Shown here: positions 49,282 through 60,099 of the stretch, piece after piece
How positions within the stretch are numbered: the first letter of the stretch is position 1
Layout of the letters: each line of letters opens with the position of its first letter
Notes under the pieces: model-generated
Told to the model about the DNA's origin: nothing
Seen by the model: only the letters and a program-made list of their open reading frames with translations
The model's database searches: none
Program-made: the position numbers and the translations under genes
Origin: Sipunculus nudus
Lineage: Eukaryota; Annelida; Sipuncula; Golfingiida; Sipunculidae
DNA length: 64,000 nt
Assembly (NCBI GenBank): GCA_026874595.1
Contig: CM049322.1
Location: forward strand, 42,462,340-42,526,339
Reading direction: 5' to 3'

Positions 49282-49815
49282 ATTACGGTTTTCCGTGTCA
49301 GGCACATGTCACATTGGTGAATAAGTATATCCCTTAACCCAGTCATTAGGTGCTCCAACTAAGTGACACTTGAGGGGAAGTTGGTGTAACGGCACTGGTA
49401 TTTATTAAGCTTTTTTAATGGCGTCTCATGGGCCCGGGATATAATATTATGTACATCTAATCATTCCAGTATTACGTGATTAGAAATGTTAAGTGAATAT
49501 TTATGCTTATATTTGTATGTACATATATGTGGGTATGTTTATATATTCCTTAATCATTACATTGAAAATAAATGACCATCAAGTAGATATTCCAATATTA
49601 AAGTTTCGCTATGTTGGACATGATTTTAGTCAGTGCCAAATCTTTCCTCACACGAAACAAAATGATCAGTCTAACCATTTCATGATCAAAGCAATGAACC
49701 GATTAGGAATGATGGGATCAGTAATGCAATAATGTAAATAAAAGAATCATAAAGTATCAATATTTAAGCAGGCATTAAAAAAAGACAGTGCAGTGGCTTA
49801 CAATATAATGCTGAT

Positions 49816-49817
<2 letters not shown>

Positions 49818-49888
<71 letters not shown>

Positions 49889-49928
49889 AAACATGTTATG
49901 ATGCTTCGAACGTTTCTAATCAGACACG

Positions 49929-49981
<53 letters not shown>

Positions 49982-50014
49982 GTGTGTTTCTGTGATTGCA
50001 GGTTCAAATACATG

Positions 50015-50063
<49 letters not shown>
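49818..50063. repeat. (AT)n pair and (GA)n
   Basis: TA dinucleotides at 49818-49887 and 49932-49980, then GA dinucleotides at 50019-50063. Confidence 0.95.
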
Positions 50064-50067
<4 letters not shown>

Positions 50068-51250
50068 GGCCACGCACATTCACACACAGCTGAGGTCTAT
50101 ACATTTTCTAAGTCCATTCTGGTCAGTCATACACTGAAACAGAAATTAAGTGAGCAAGGTTTTCTCATAGCAGTCATCATCACATACTGCTATGCCCATG
50201 TTTTAAGACCCATAAAAAAAGCAGCCTACCTTATGGCTCCTATTGGAGAGCGCCTTTGTCTTAAATTTTATTTAAGTTTGTAATAAATTTAGTTTTCCCA
50301 TACATGATGCATCATAATGTGACCTTATACCTATAAAGAAACCAGTAACATAGTGACTGTTACAACAATCAGTAAGAGTTATCACTGTAATATCTACAAG
50401 TGATAAAAATTGTTACACCTAACTGTCAGTATATTTCAAAGAATTTTCAATTTGCAGTTTTATGTTCACATGTTCTTGAACTGCCAGATCAGCTTGTTAA
50501 CCCCTCTTGCCCCACACATACTTAATTTCGTTCGGCCACGTCCCCCATTTTCTAGAATGTTTCCCGATCAAACGACAAGTGAAGATAAGAGGCTCTCTGA
50601 GCCGTGCCAGGGTTTCCATCCCGAGCTCAATTAAATGCTGAAAAGTGGAAAAAAAATCATTGTGACATAAGTAATTGCACTGCTCTCTGACGAGGACTTC
50701 ATGATCAAATTACCACGAATATGTAAATGTTTATAACTTGTTTGAAAAATGAGCTTGACTCTATCCATTGAGATTTGTTGCTTAACCGCATTGTGGTCTC
50801 GGTGCTCGAGTGTGTGACGTGTCTGATTACATGTGTTATATTTAATGTGTTTTTAGTTTGCAGTTGGTGAAGGAGATATCCGGAATTTTACCTATAAACT
50901 TTAAGTACTACATTACTTTGTATAGCAGGGCTATTATAGGGTGCTTCTGTTGGCCGGTATAGAGGTTTTCCCCCACTTAATGGGTTATATGTATGACCAA
51001 TTAGCAAAGGGATGGGAGCAGCAATGTTATTTTACGAACAGGGACGAGGTCATCGAGAGGAACAGAATGCACACCAGTGTGATTGTTTATACAAGCTATC
51101 GGCGACTGGCCAGGGTAACGCCAAGGAAAACGGAAATACGGAACATTTCAAAACAAGTCACTATGACGAAGATTGCGGAAGCATAAACATATATCAACTA
51201 TGTAGGTAGGGGCAATTAGTATGCGTTTTAACTCAGGTGTTATGTTACTG

Positions 51251-51254
<4 letters not shown>
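50064..51254. other. No confident gene
   Basis: Two overlapping frames at 50941-51209 are open in moderately GC-rich sequence. No domain or splice context is recognised. Confidence 0.4.
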
Positions 51255-51305
<51 letters not shown>

Positions 51306-51312
51306 TATATAT
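51255..51312. repeat. (AT)n microsatellite
   Basis: About 58 bp of TA dinucleotides downstream of the intact FReD gene. Confidence 0.95.
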
Positions 51313-51388
51313 GGGCACTCTATTTTATTTACATATGTATTACTTCAGTAAAACTAATATTAACAACATAATTATGATCCATAGCGTT

Positions 51389-51394
51389 TTTATT
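51389..51394 (-). terminator. Candidate polyadenylation signal AATAAA
   Basis: AATAAA on the minus strand about 195 bp downstream of the FReD stop codon. Position is plausible for a 3' UTR, but AT-rich context makes chance likely. Confidence 0.3.
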
Positions 51395-51588
51395 TTTAAA
51401 ATACTTCAAACTGACACTCGAATGCACAAAAAAATAACTTCAAATATACCGATAGTGTTAAGATAACTTGTGCAAACAAAAAATAGGTATCGATGTGACT
51501 TATTGGTTACACGTAATGTCAACCTGAACACCGTCAATGTTCATAACATTATTTGTTTTGCACAAAGCATATTTGAACCTTTTTTTAC

Positions 51589-52776
51589 TCAGATTCTAGT
51601 TACTCGTATCCGCATTTCTTTGAGTGGCTCCATGTCGACCCAATTGCTGCATCTTTTGCCACACTTGTTGTCGTATGGCCCTGTAAACTGGACCAGATAG
51701 CAACTCTTGAACCACCATCCGCCTGAAAAATCTATTGCACAGTTTCTGCCATATTTGTCATTGTCTCTATCCTTTGTAGTGAACTTCATGCCGTTATGGT
51801 ACGCCATGCGGCCTCGTGTAGGTGTGCCGGATTCGCCATCGATTGAGAGTTTGTAACCACTTGATTCCGGTCCGACCCAAAAATGCCGGAATTCGGAGTA
51901 AGGCGTAGCCCCAGAGCTCCAGACCGTCATGTCAAATCGAGCCTTATAGGGTCTTTGAGTTGTAAGGTAATGCATGAACTCATTACCAACCCAATACTCG
52001 AATTCAGGATTTCCGAAGCCGTTCTTGTATTCTTTCCATGTGCGGCTGAAATCAATGGACCCACGGAATCTTCTCATCAGAACAGTCCACGGAACACCAT
52101 CCATTTCGCATCTGACCATATATGGCATCTTGGCACCCTCTGGTTTAATAATGTATACGCCTGACCTTTTACCGCCGCGTGCAAAAACGTCATTGCAATC
52201 TGTAATGGGATAAGTAATATACTAGGTTCACAAACAATAAAACGATATAAAGGCAGTTTTTTTTTACTGGGGCAATGTAACCCATTCGTGGTGTACAATA
52301 ATTTTACTAATGGAGTTAATGACGAGAATTCAATTCTCCGCGTTGAGCTAGCAGTTTGCTGCAGATTGTAATTGTGGTCATTCTGATCCCCAAAATCCAA
52401 GGCATAAGTGGACAATGGTAAATTCTCTACTTTTAATGAAATAAAAAGAACTTACAGTAAAATCGGTAGCCTGTCGATTGAATTATAAAGTACTATCATT
52501 TATAAAGTGTATTTTTTTCAATTAATGCTTTTACATATATTATGCCATCAGTAAAATAAAATAAAATGTGTAACCCATCTAATATTATTATATTAACCTA
52601 CCTGTTGGAAAACGCTGACGTCCACTTGAATAAAAGTACATATCAAGTCGAGTAACTCTAGATATGTTGGATTTGTAGAACTCGTTTTTGTGGCCTGATA
52701 CACAGGCAAAGCTCAATCCAGCAAGTAACATGAGAAGGAAGGCCATTTTACTCATCAAGTTGGTAAAGTGATCCAA
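51589..52776 (-). CDS. Secreted fibrinogen-related (FReD) protein, intact, two coding exons
   Basis: Coding exons are 52602-52776 and 51589-52199, joined across a GT-AG intron (52200-52601) in phase 1, giving 261 residues. The first exon has a signal peptide (MAFLLMLLAGLSFACVSG). Three in-frame Met codons precede or begin it; the exact start is uncertain and I used the farthest. The domain spans about residues 60-261: C60 and C89 (first disulphide), WKEYKNGFGN, YWVGNEFMHYLTT, HFWVGPES, a calcium site DRDND at 202-206, C212 and C225 around GGWWF (second disulphide), an extra C238-x3-C242 pair, ending RVTRI. Length is normal for a FReD with a short N-terminus and no coiled coil, collagen or Ig region. 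Such proteins bind sugars or acetyl groups outside the cell, often in innate immunity. That role is inferred, and the exact ligand is unknown. Confidence 0.9.
52200..52601 (-). other. FReD intron 2, 402 bp
   Basis: Donor GTAGGT after ..CCAACAG, acceptor CCCATTACAG before ATTGCAATG. The splice sites are conserved in the paralogue at 23570/31787. Confidence 0.85.
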
Positions 52777-53002
52777 AATATTTGATTCACGAAAAAAGGA
52801 ATGCTGAAATAGTTAAAAACAGTTATACTGATAGATAAATACATTCCAAAAACGGTTTCTATATAGTTTGTATAAACTCATTTTTATTAAATACGTAATT
52901 CTTAACGGTAAGCCTTTGCAGTCATGGTATATTGGCCGCATCTTTGATGTATTATCAAGCAAATTTAGGTAAACACACTCACATATTTATGATATTTACA
53001 TA

Positions 53003-53007
<5 letters not shown>

Positions 53008-53087
<80 letters not shown>

Positions 53088-53100
53088 TATATATATAACA
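53008..53100. repeat. Compound (CT)n(TA)n microsatellite
   Basis: CT dinucleotides to about 53046 then TA dinucleotides, just upstream of the MITE. Confidence 0.95.
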
Positions 53101-53119
53101 TATATATAAGTAAACATGA

Positions 53120-53643
53120 AGCACGCTGGAGCACCGTGTTATTACTCGGAGTTTCACGCAGTTGCCGGTATAGGCACCCGGGCGATTATCAGATAACTGA
53201 CGCTTTTTGGGGACTCAGCTATGACTGTTACTTTCTTTTTACACGGTTAGGTAGTTCAGGTGTCGGCATTTCGAAAATAATTCACTTCGCCTGTTGAATA
53301 TGATTATTGACTTGTCGCTTTTGTGGTGCAGCATGCTGTATTTATCTTTCATTCAGAGATTTCATTGGTCCGAGGTGCGTTTCACTGCATTAGATCGTTG
53401 GAACTATTCCTAGGTGGTAAAATATTTTATTTGTTTTCTCTTTAGGGTCCAAATGTGCTTCGAAAGTTCTGTCCCTTTTCCGTAACGTTCACTGCGAAAT
53501 TATCTGTTGATTTGTTGAATTAATAAATCTTTCCACAGTGAACAGCTGGGTCCCCAACAAGCGTCAGTTATCTGATGATCGCTAGGGTGCCGAAATCGCC
53601 AACGGCGTGAAACTCAGAGTAATAACACGATGCTTCGCGTGCT
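53120..53643. mobile_element. 524-bp MITE with ~100-bp terminal inverted repeats
   Basis: The left end 53120-53220 is matched in reverse complement by 53544-53643. Both read AGCACGC, CGTGTTATTACTC, GAGTTTCACGC, GGCACCC, ATCAGATAACTGACGCTT and GGGGAC in the same order. No coding frame inside. The left flank AAACATGA and right flank AAACGTTT share only part, so a target duplication is uncertain. It lies in intron 1 of the intact FReD gene. Confidence 0.85.
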
Positions 53644-53715
53644 AAACGTTTAGGAAACCTGTACTAACTGAGCTGTATCGATCACTATACTGCAAGCACT
53701 TGAACCTATTTAGGA

Positions 53716-53716
<1 letters not shown>

Positions 53717-53762
<46 letters not shown>

Positions 53763-53783
53763 CATATATATATATATATATAT
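53717..53783. repeat. Interrupted (AT)n microsatellite
   Basis: TA dinucleotides with TTTATATACAT interruptions. Confidence 0.9.
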
Positions 53784-54189
53784 TATGCATGTTAGGCTGA
53801 ATATTCCTACAGGCATTGAGACACAAAACAACTAAGTAACTAAGTGACTCTGATCTGTGTAATTTGAAATATTTGACACACAAAAAAAAGAACAATAATA
53901 ATATTTTACTGAACTCATTTTTATTTAATAGGTATTTCTTAACGGTAAGCCTTTGCAGTCATGCTATATGATTGCATATTTGTTGTTTTATAAAGTAAAC
54001 ATACATACCCATACTCACACACACACGCACATATCTATATATATATATGGCATGGTAGGCTGAAAATTCTTACAGCCATTGTGACCTAGAACTTATAAGT
54101 AAATAAAATTAAAACTGCTTAAGTTAACTTGGTTTTGTTCTGCGTAATTTAAAATATCTGACACATAGGAAAGAAACAGATGAACTCAC

Positions 54190-54422
54190 TCTAATGATGA
54201 CTGCAGGGAACCGGCTGTCGAAGTGTTGTCTTCAAATGAAGGGTCTATCTATAATGGCATAATTTTAGTGGGCGTACCACGTGGTACACATCTTCCAATG
54301 CCAAAGATAACATCGCTTTTTGAAGGACATGCGGATTTACATATATCAAAATTGACTTTGCCAGGAAGGTTTTGAGATAAAATGATAAAGCTTGTAGAGA
54401 ATAAACACCTGCATAGGTTCAT
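54190..54422 (-). other. Probable leader exon of the intact FReD gene, with a short ORF
   Basis: Homologous to 32074-32361. A strong donor (TTAGA then GTGAGT, gt at 54188-54189) would splice to the acceptor CTATTTCAG at 52804-52805 across a 1386-bp intron. An ATG in this exon opens a 57-codon frame with four to five cysteines (RCL.., ICKSACPS, IGRCVPRGTP) and a TAG stop before the donor. If the exon is used, this is an upstream ORF. If not, it might be a small independent peptide. The similarity VFGIER.APRE.P / IFGIGR.VPRG.P with the paralogue keeps the reading frame. Confidence 0.45.
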
Positions 54423-54589
54423 ACTGCCTGATGTAATGTAAACACGAACACGCAGAAAGCGAATTAAAACGATGCATTAATGAACTGATATATCACCGCT
54501 TCCTTTACTGACATTATAGCCCTTACACATATATAAATATAGAGGCAATGAAGATAAATATAAACGTGCGATGATATAGATTTACCCAA

Positions 54590-54690
54590 AGTTGGCGTGT
54601 CAAATGGTACACGTCAATCAAATGCAAAATTTATCGCCGCCTACGTAACAGCATGTGAATTTCAACATCATCAGGGTTGCAATACGTAAT
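54590..54690 (-). repeat. Degenerate extra copy of the FReD leader exon
   Basis: Minus-strand sequence with GCGATAAATTTTGCATTTGAT and GTGTACCATTTGACACGCC aligns with GCGATGTTATCTTTGGCATTGG and GTGTACCACGTGGTACGCC of 54190-54422. The frame is destroyed. Confidence 0.45.
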
Positions 54691-54699
54691 GTAAATTTT

Positions 54700-57600
54700 T
54701 TATGTGTTCACCGTTAATGGGGTTATGGCATTCTAGATATACCTTCTTATTTTTTTCTTGTAAGGTAATGTATTATGAATATTAAAACATGTGTCCAGAA
54801 CTTTCTGCAAACAAGTATAACTTGAAATTTAAAAGAGCGATTATTTGGTAGAGGTAAAGGAGAAAGGGTCATGCTTATTGTATGCTATCTTGACCTTCTT
54901 GGACTTTCTGCCTTTCGTGACTTTATCTGTCTTGGTTAATTATCTGGGTACACCTGCCTTGTAATATAACGAAAATTAATTTTTCTTTTTAATTTGTTGA
55001 TTTAAATGTAGATGAATTTCATGGTTATTGCCTAAAAACCAAATTTAAACGAAATTAATTGGAGAAAAGCTGAACAATTTAAAGGATATGTTTTGTTATA
55101 CTTAAAGACACAGTCAAAATGTAAAAAAAATGTACTCATTACATTTCCAGCTTTTTCACTTTATTTCGTTCAAATTTGGTTTGAGGCAATATCCATAAAA
55201 TACATCTACATTTTTACAAATGTACAGATTGAATAACTATTATACGTCTTCCTTCTTTGCTTAGAAGACGCCAAAAAAAGTACTTAAAGACACAGTCAAA
55301 ATGACAAGATATGAGTTTCGTGATTTATATTTTGAGAAAAAAAACGGAAGTATAGGAGGTGTTCTCAAGATGGCACTACAATGGTTCAAATTCAAGATAG
55401 GGACCAATTAATACTAAAAGAATTATCATATATTAAATTCAGGGCAGAATCAATAAGATATTTTTACCAATATTTTGAGAATACAGATATTTAACATCTG
55501 ATTTAGAAACGTCTTCTCTCTGAAATGAATAGAGTGATAACCATATCTCTCATCATTAAAATAAGTCCTAATTGTCGAATTGTTTCTTTTAACTAATATA
55601 TGTTTTTGTTTGATATGACAATAGCTATATATATCATATATCTATCTGACAGTCCAGTGATGTAAACTGTCAGTCCAGGATGCATTTTGTAATATTTGTA
55701 ACTTTTCGTACAAATCAATCGAAATTTTCATTTTCCTTTTTTGTCAATGGACTTAAGCTATACTCGGTCTGACACCGATTCGAGTCAACATCTCTGTCCT
55801 TGACACTCAAGCACATTTTGGGAAGAGTGACCAATAGTCACAGTTGGGACATACTTGGGACAGGCTTACCGCTCCTGCTGAAGTATCAATTTCTGATTGA
55901 AATTACTCAAATCCTTCCATCTCCGAGAATAATGTGGTTTATTATAAATTTTATGTCACTTTTAGCTAGGCAAACTAACAGCTCAAACTATAAGCTTTTT
56001 ATCTGTTTCTCAAATTGAAAGTCAAAAGGATATCAGGTTTAACTCGCATTTCATGGTTTGATTATAATAATAAAACTAATACTTATATTAAAAGTATTAA
56101 TGCTAATGATAATTGTATTAATAACAACAAAGATTAATTGATTATTGTTATAAAAATAATAATATCAAAAAATAATAAAGACCTAATAAGCATTTTATGT
56201 TTTGCTAGATTCAAACAGTCAACAGGTATCAGGTTCTATGTAGCATTTCATGGTTTGATAATAATACATGATACTAATACTATACTACTATAACTACTGC
56301 TGCTGCTACTACTACTACTACTACTTCTACTACTGCTGCTACTACTGCTACTGATAATAATAATATGGTAATTATAGTATCAATAAGTAAATATACTTAA
56401 AATAATACTAATACTAACAATAATAAAAATGATACTACTACTACTTCAAATAATAATAATAATAAAGGCTTAAAAAGCCGTTGATCTCTTGCTCAAATTG
56501 AAAGAGTCAAAAGAATATCTAGGGTTTGGTCGCGTTAAGTAATGCAGAACATATATACCGCACACGCCACCAACAAGAATTTTCAATCTTCAAACCAATG
56601 TTTTTTGTATATCTCTATTATCATGTTTATTTTCCTTGTTTGGGAAATTTTGTGCATACGTAAGATATAGGTAGAAGGATACACATGAACTGTGTACACT
56701 CTCAGCGAGGACCATATGAGACAGGTAAATAGGACTCGAGTCCTTTCGCAGAAATACGATAAACTTGATACAATGAGGAAATGTGGTTAAATACACACTT
56801 TATTTTAGACATTACTCGCCTTCTGTGTGACATATATTGACGTGTTATATTACATAAAAACTACCTACGTGTACCATATACGTTCTGTACACAAGCGAAA
56901 CTTCCCTTCCTAGTGAAGTGTTGATACAGCAACAAGCACAGTCCTACAAGAGTCCGGCAAAGCTCCGAAATCTGTCCCGTTTATTTATCGTATCCCGAAT
57001 TTATAAATAAATCAATGTTAACATAATGCAATGTTAACAAAACCTGAATTCTAAATACATTTATAATTTGTGCTTTATTATGGTGTCGCGCAATGCATAA
57101 AAAAACTAACGAAAAGAACAGTTACACATCTATCTACCATAGAGTGCGGCTCTATTCCAAAATATCGGCAGCAAACGTATAACAATATAAGAAAATAAAA
57201 CAACTAACCCGGGCCAACAATACCATTTTTGGAACCTAACCTGAAAATGGTGTTTCGACTGTTCTTTCTTCTGAGTTATAAGTTACATCCGGTTATGTAA
57301 ACCTAATGGAACCTATCACGGTCGTTTTAACCAGCAAATACATTCAACGTTCATAAAATAATTATAAACTAAATACTAGGCGATCCTGAAAAATGTGTAG
57401 CCAAATCAGTCCAGATTCTAGAGGCACCGTAACAGACAACATTCAGCCAAATTAAATTATCAAACCGCTTCTTTGACCACGCAAATGTTCTCCATGTAAA
57501 CATGAATTGAACAGACAGATCCATTGAAATCCGGGTGAGAGAAATTAAGAGTCTAGCGACACACCGACAGACCATACTTGAGGTGATCAATTAAGTCACA

Positions 57601-57744
57601 CCTCAAGTCAAGGGTGGTAAGTTCAATAATTCATTGCAGCGAGTGAAGCGCGACTGTACATGGAGGTCTTGGAATCGTGAATATAAACGGTGAGTTGATC
57701 TGAATTTAATACGCTTATACAAAAACAGAAATTTTATTCCTTTT
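54700..57744. other. No gene; dispersed repeat with trinucleotide tails
   Basis: A recurring phrase (CTCAAATTGAAAGAGTCAAAAG then ATTTCATGGTTTGATAATAATAC) appears near 56005, 56205 and 56490, and at about 21580. It is followed by (TAC/TGC)n or (TAA)n-like runs, for example 56285-56350. A fragment of the family at 430-1010 occurs near 55910-55945. No protein gene is supported. Confidence 0.5.
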
Positions 57745-58215
57745 TGCAATGATGTATCAGAAAAAGGCGACAAAACCGCTGAGGTGTACAATATAAAACC
57801 AGAGTGCGCCAGCATGTCATCGAATGTGGGATGCGAGAAGGATGGTGCTCCGTTCCTATGCTTATGAGATTCAGTGGATCTTTAGATTTTCCACGCACAT
57901 GGAACGAATACAAGAACGGCTTTGGAAACCCTGAGTCCGAGTACTGCGTTGGTAATGAACCCATTCATCGTCTCACAATACAGAGGGTATATAAGTCTCG
58001 GATTTATATGAAACTACTAAGCATTGGTGCCACATCATATTTGGGATTCACGAAGTTTTGGATGGAGGACGAAGCGGGTTGTTACAAAGTGTAAGTTTGT
58101 GGTGAGTCAGGGACCGCTGTACGAGGAGACTTGACATATCACAACGTGGTGAAGTTCTATACTTAGGATAGAGGCAGTGGGAAAGACACCATACACTGTT
58201 TATTAAACAAGATGT
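57745..58215 (+). pseudogene. FReD pseudogene
   Basis: The only FReD copy on the plus strand. It begins CNDVSEKGDKTAEVYNIKPE where the splice acceptor should be (the AG is lost), then a frameshift leads into FSGSLDFPRTWNEYKNGFGN, YCVGNEPIHRLT and ESGTAVRGDLTYHN. Several stops occur (for example after CYKV, near 58092). The calcium site has decayed (DRGSGKD) and the CGP near the C-terminus is recognisable. No signal-peptide exon was seen upstream. A decayed duplicate of the gene at 51589-52776 in opposite orientation. Confidence 0.85.
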
Positions 58216-58839
58216 GTGGACCTGCATACACAAATGTATACATGTACGATAAGGTATACATTACAAGAGAGGGTATATGATATCCAAGTTTGCGTCTGTT
58301 TGATCATTTCTTTTTATTGTGTGTATTCATGCTCAATGTTTATGTTTTCAATGGTACAAAGTGCTTATTTCGTAAGTTATTCTGTCACGTTTGAAAGCTT
58401 TATCTCATGATTTTCAATTTTCCATTTGTTTCACAGGTATAAAGTTAATATGCAATAGCGAGTTTGATCAGACATTGGATTTTGGAAAATATATAATTAA
58501 AACAGTAGTATAATTATGATAATCATATAACAATGCGTTGTGAAGCGTATTGTATCTGATCAATTTGGCCGAGAACTAGATATCAGTATTAGTTTAACGA
58601 CAGTTGGTGAATGTGGCTCGTTCCGACCATTTATCGCTTATGAATTTCCCTGAAACACTACAGGCTTGGGTCAAGATATTTTGAAACCATTATCGAACTG
58701 CGAGATTCTTTTATACGTTGACGGTACAATATGTTTTCCTATTTCTTGATTTCAGAATTCCTGTCATGTGGGTAGAAATATACCGCTTCAGTTATTTTAT
58801 TCTGTTGTGCAGCAAGTAAAGTAACATGTATCTATGAAA

Positions 58840-60095
58840 CCTAAGACTTGTAAAATATCAAGTGGATAATTAGCAGTTTCAGTTGTTTTATCATGTTAAT
58901 ATGACCTTCACACCAAGTCTTTTTTAGTATCCTGGATTAAGATCAGTATCACTTTTAATTTAAATGTAGCTTGTTCAATGTTTTATACTTTTACTCGAAA
59001 AATACAAGTTTGAACCATCGTATGCTTTTGTATAATTAATTAATCGTATGAATAAAAATGATAAATTATTATTATTTTATTATTATTATTATCATTATTA
59101 TTACTATTATTATTATTATTACTTATTGATGGAAAAATAACTAATTTTAGACATCGTTTACCTGAGTTCTGTTTGATACAGCAAAAAATCGGAACTTAAA
59201 GGGAAATAGGAGGATCGAATACCAATATGCATACACGATAGGGGGGCCATTTCATATTCTTTTTCTAGTTTTAATTTTACGTTCTCTGTGACACACGTTC
59301 TTGATTCAAATGCTTTGAGCTGCTACTCATAAGAATATGACCTCATACAAAATAAATTAACAACCTATTCATTTAAAACTAAACTTCTTGGAACAGTGTA
59401 GGTTGCATTACCTTATTAATGTTTATTTTTATATATCTATGTCATAAATCAGCCTCACAGCACGATGCAAGGAATATTAACATCCTATTTTAAAGTATGG
59501 TCTAAGACACGCCAACATATTTACCCGTCAATATGGAAGCTTGAGTGACATAAATGTACACGTCAAACCACGAATCAGTGCCTCCTGAGGGTTAATTAAT
59601 CATAAATATTTAAGTAATTTACAATGTTCTATTTCCCACTGCCACGAAAGGAATCGTGTCAGTTTGTTTAATCAAGTTTTATTTTTATTCTTTAGTTAAG
59701 CTGCACCTTTTTATACATTGCTGGGCGTCCTGAGACCTTTTGTAGTGAGAAATAATGGGTTTCAATATGGGATACCAGGTTCTCTAGGTCTATATGCCAT
59801 TGTATGGTGAGCGCTCTGGCTGTTCCTCTCGCACATTTAAGTACTTAGAGTGCTAATGAATATAGGTGAGCCTTCAGGGTAGTTTTGCATTAGGGATCGC
59901 AAAGCCAAAGTGGCAATATAGACACCAGTGTCCAGAAGCCAGTCAGATGCCAGGAGGCATAAAATACAACCAGTCTGGATCAAGTATCGCCGGTCGGGGT
60001 CAAGTGCCGCCAGTCAGGGTCAAGTACTGCCAGCCGGGGTCACGTTCAACCAGCTAAAGTCCATTGCCACCATCCAAGACATCCATATACGTGTC
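58840..60095 (+). repeat. Segmental duplication, copy 2
   Basis: Partner of 46565-47850, with an inserted (ATT)n tract at about 59065-59125. Same landmark order, same strand. Confidence 0.75.
59960..60070 (+). repeat. Minisatellite, ~20-bp unit
   Basis: About five copies of GCCAGTCGGGGTCAAGT-like units, partner of 47690-47830. Confidence 0.8.
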
Positions 60096-60099
60096 AGCA

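Larger units (their letters stand above)
52870..54190. repeat. Local duplications in FReD intron 1
   Basis: 'TTCTTAACGGTAAGCC' and flanks at about 52875-52950 recur at 53907-53985. 'GGTAGGCTGAAAATTC' and flanks at 54040-54190 recur as 'GTTAGGCTGAATATTC' at 53785-53915. This gives overlapping tandem duplications within the intron. Confidence 0.6.
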
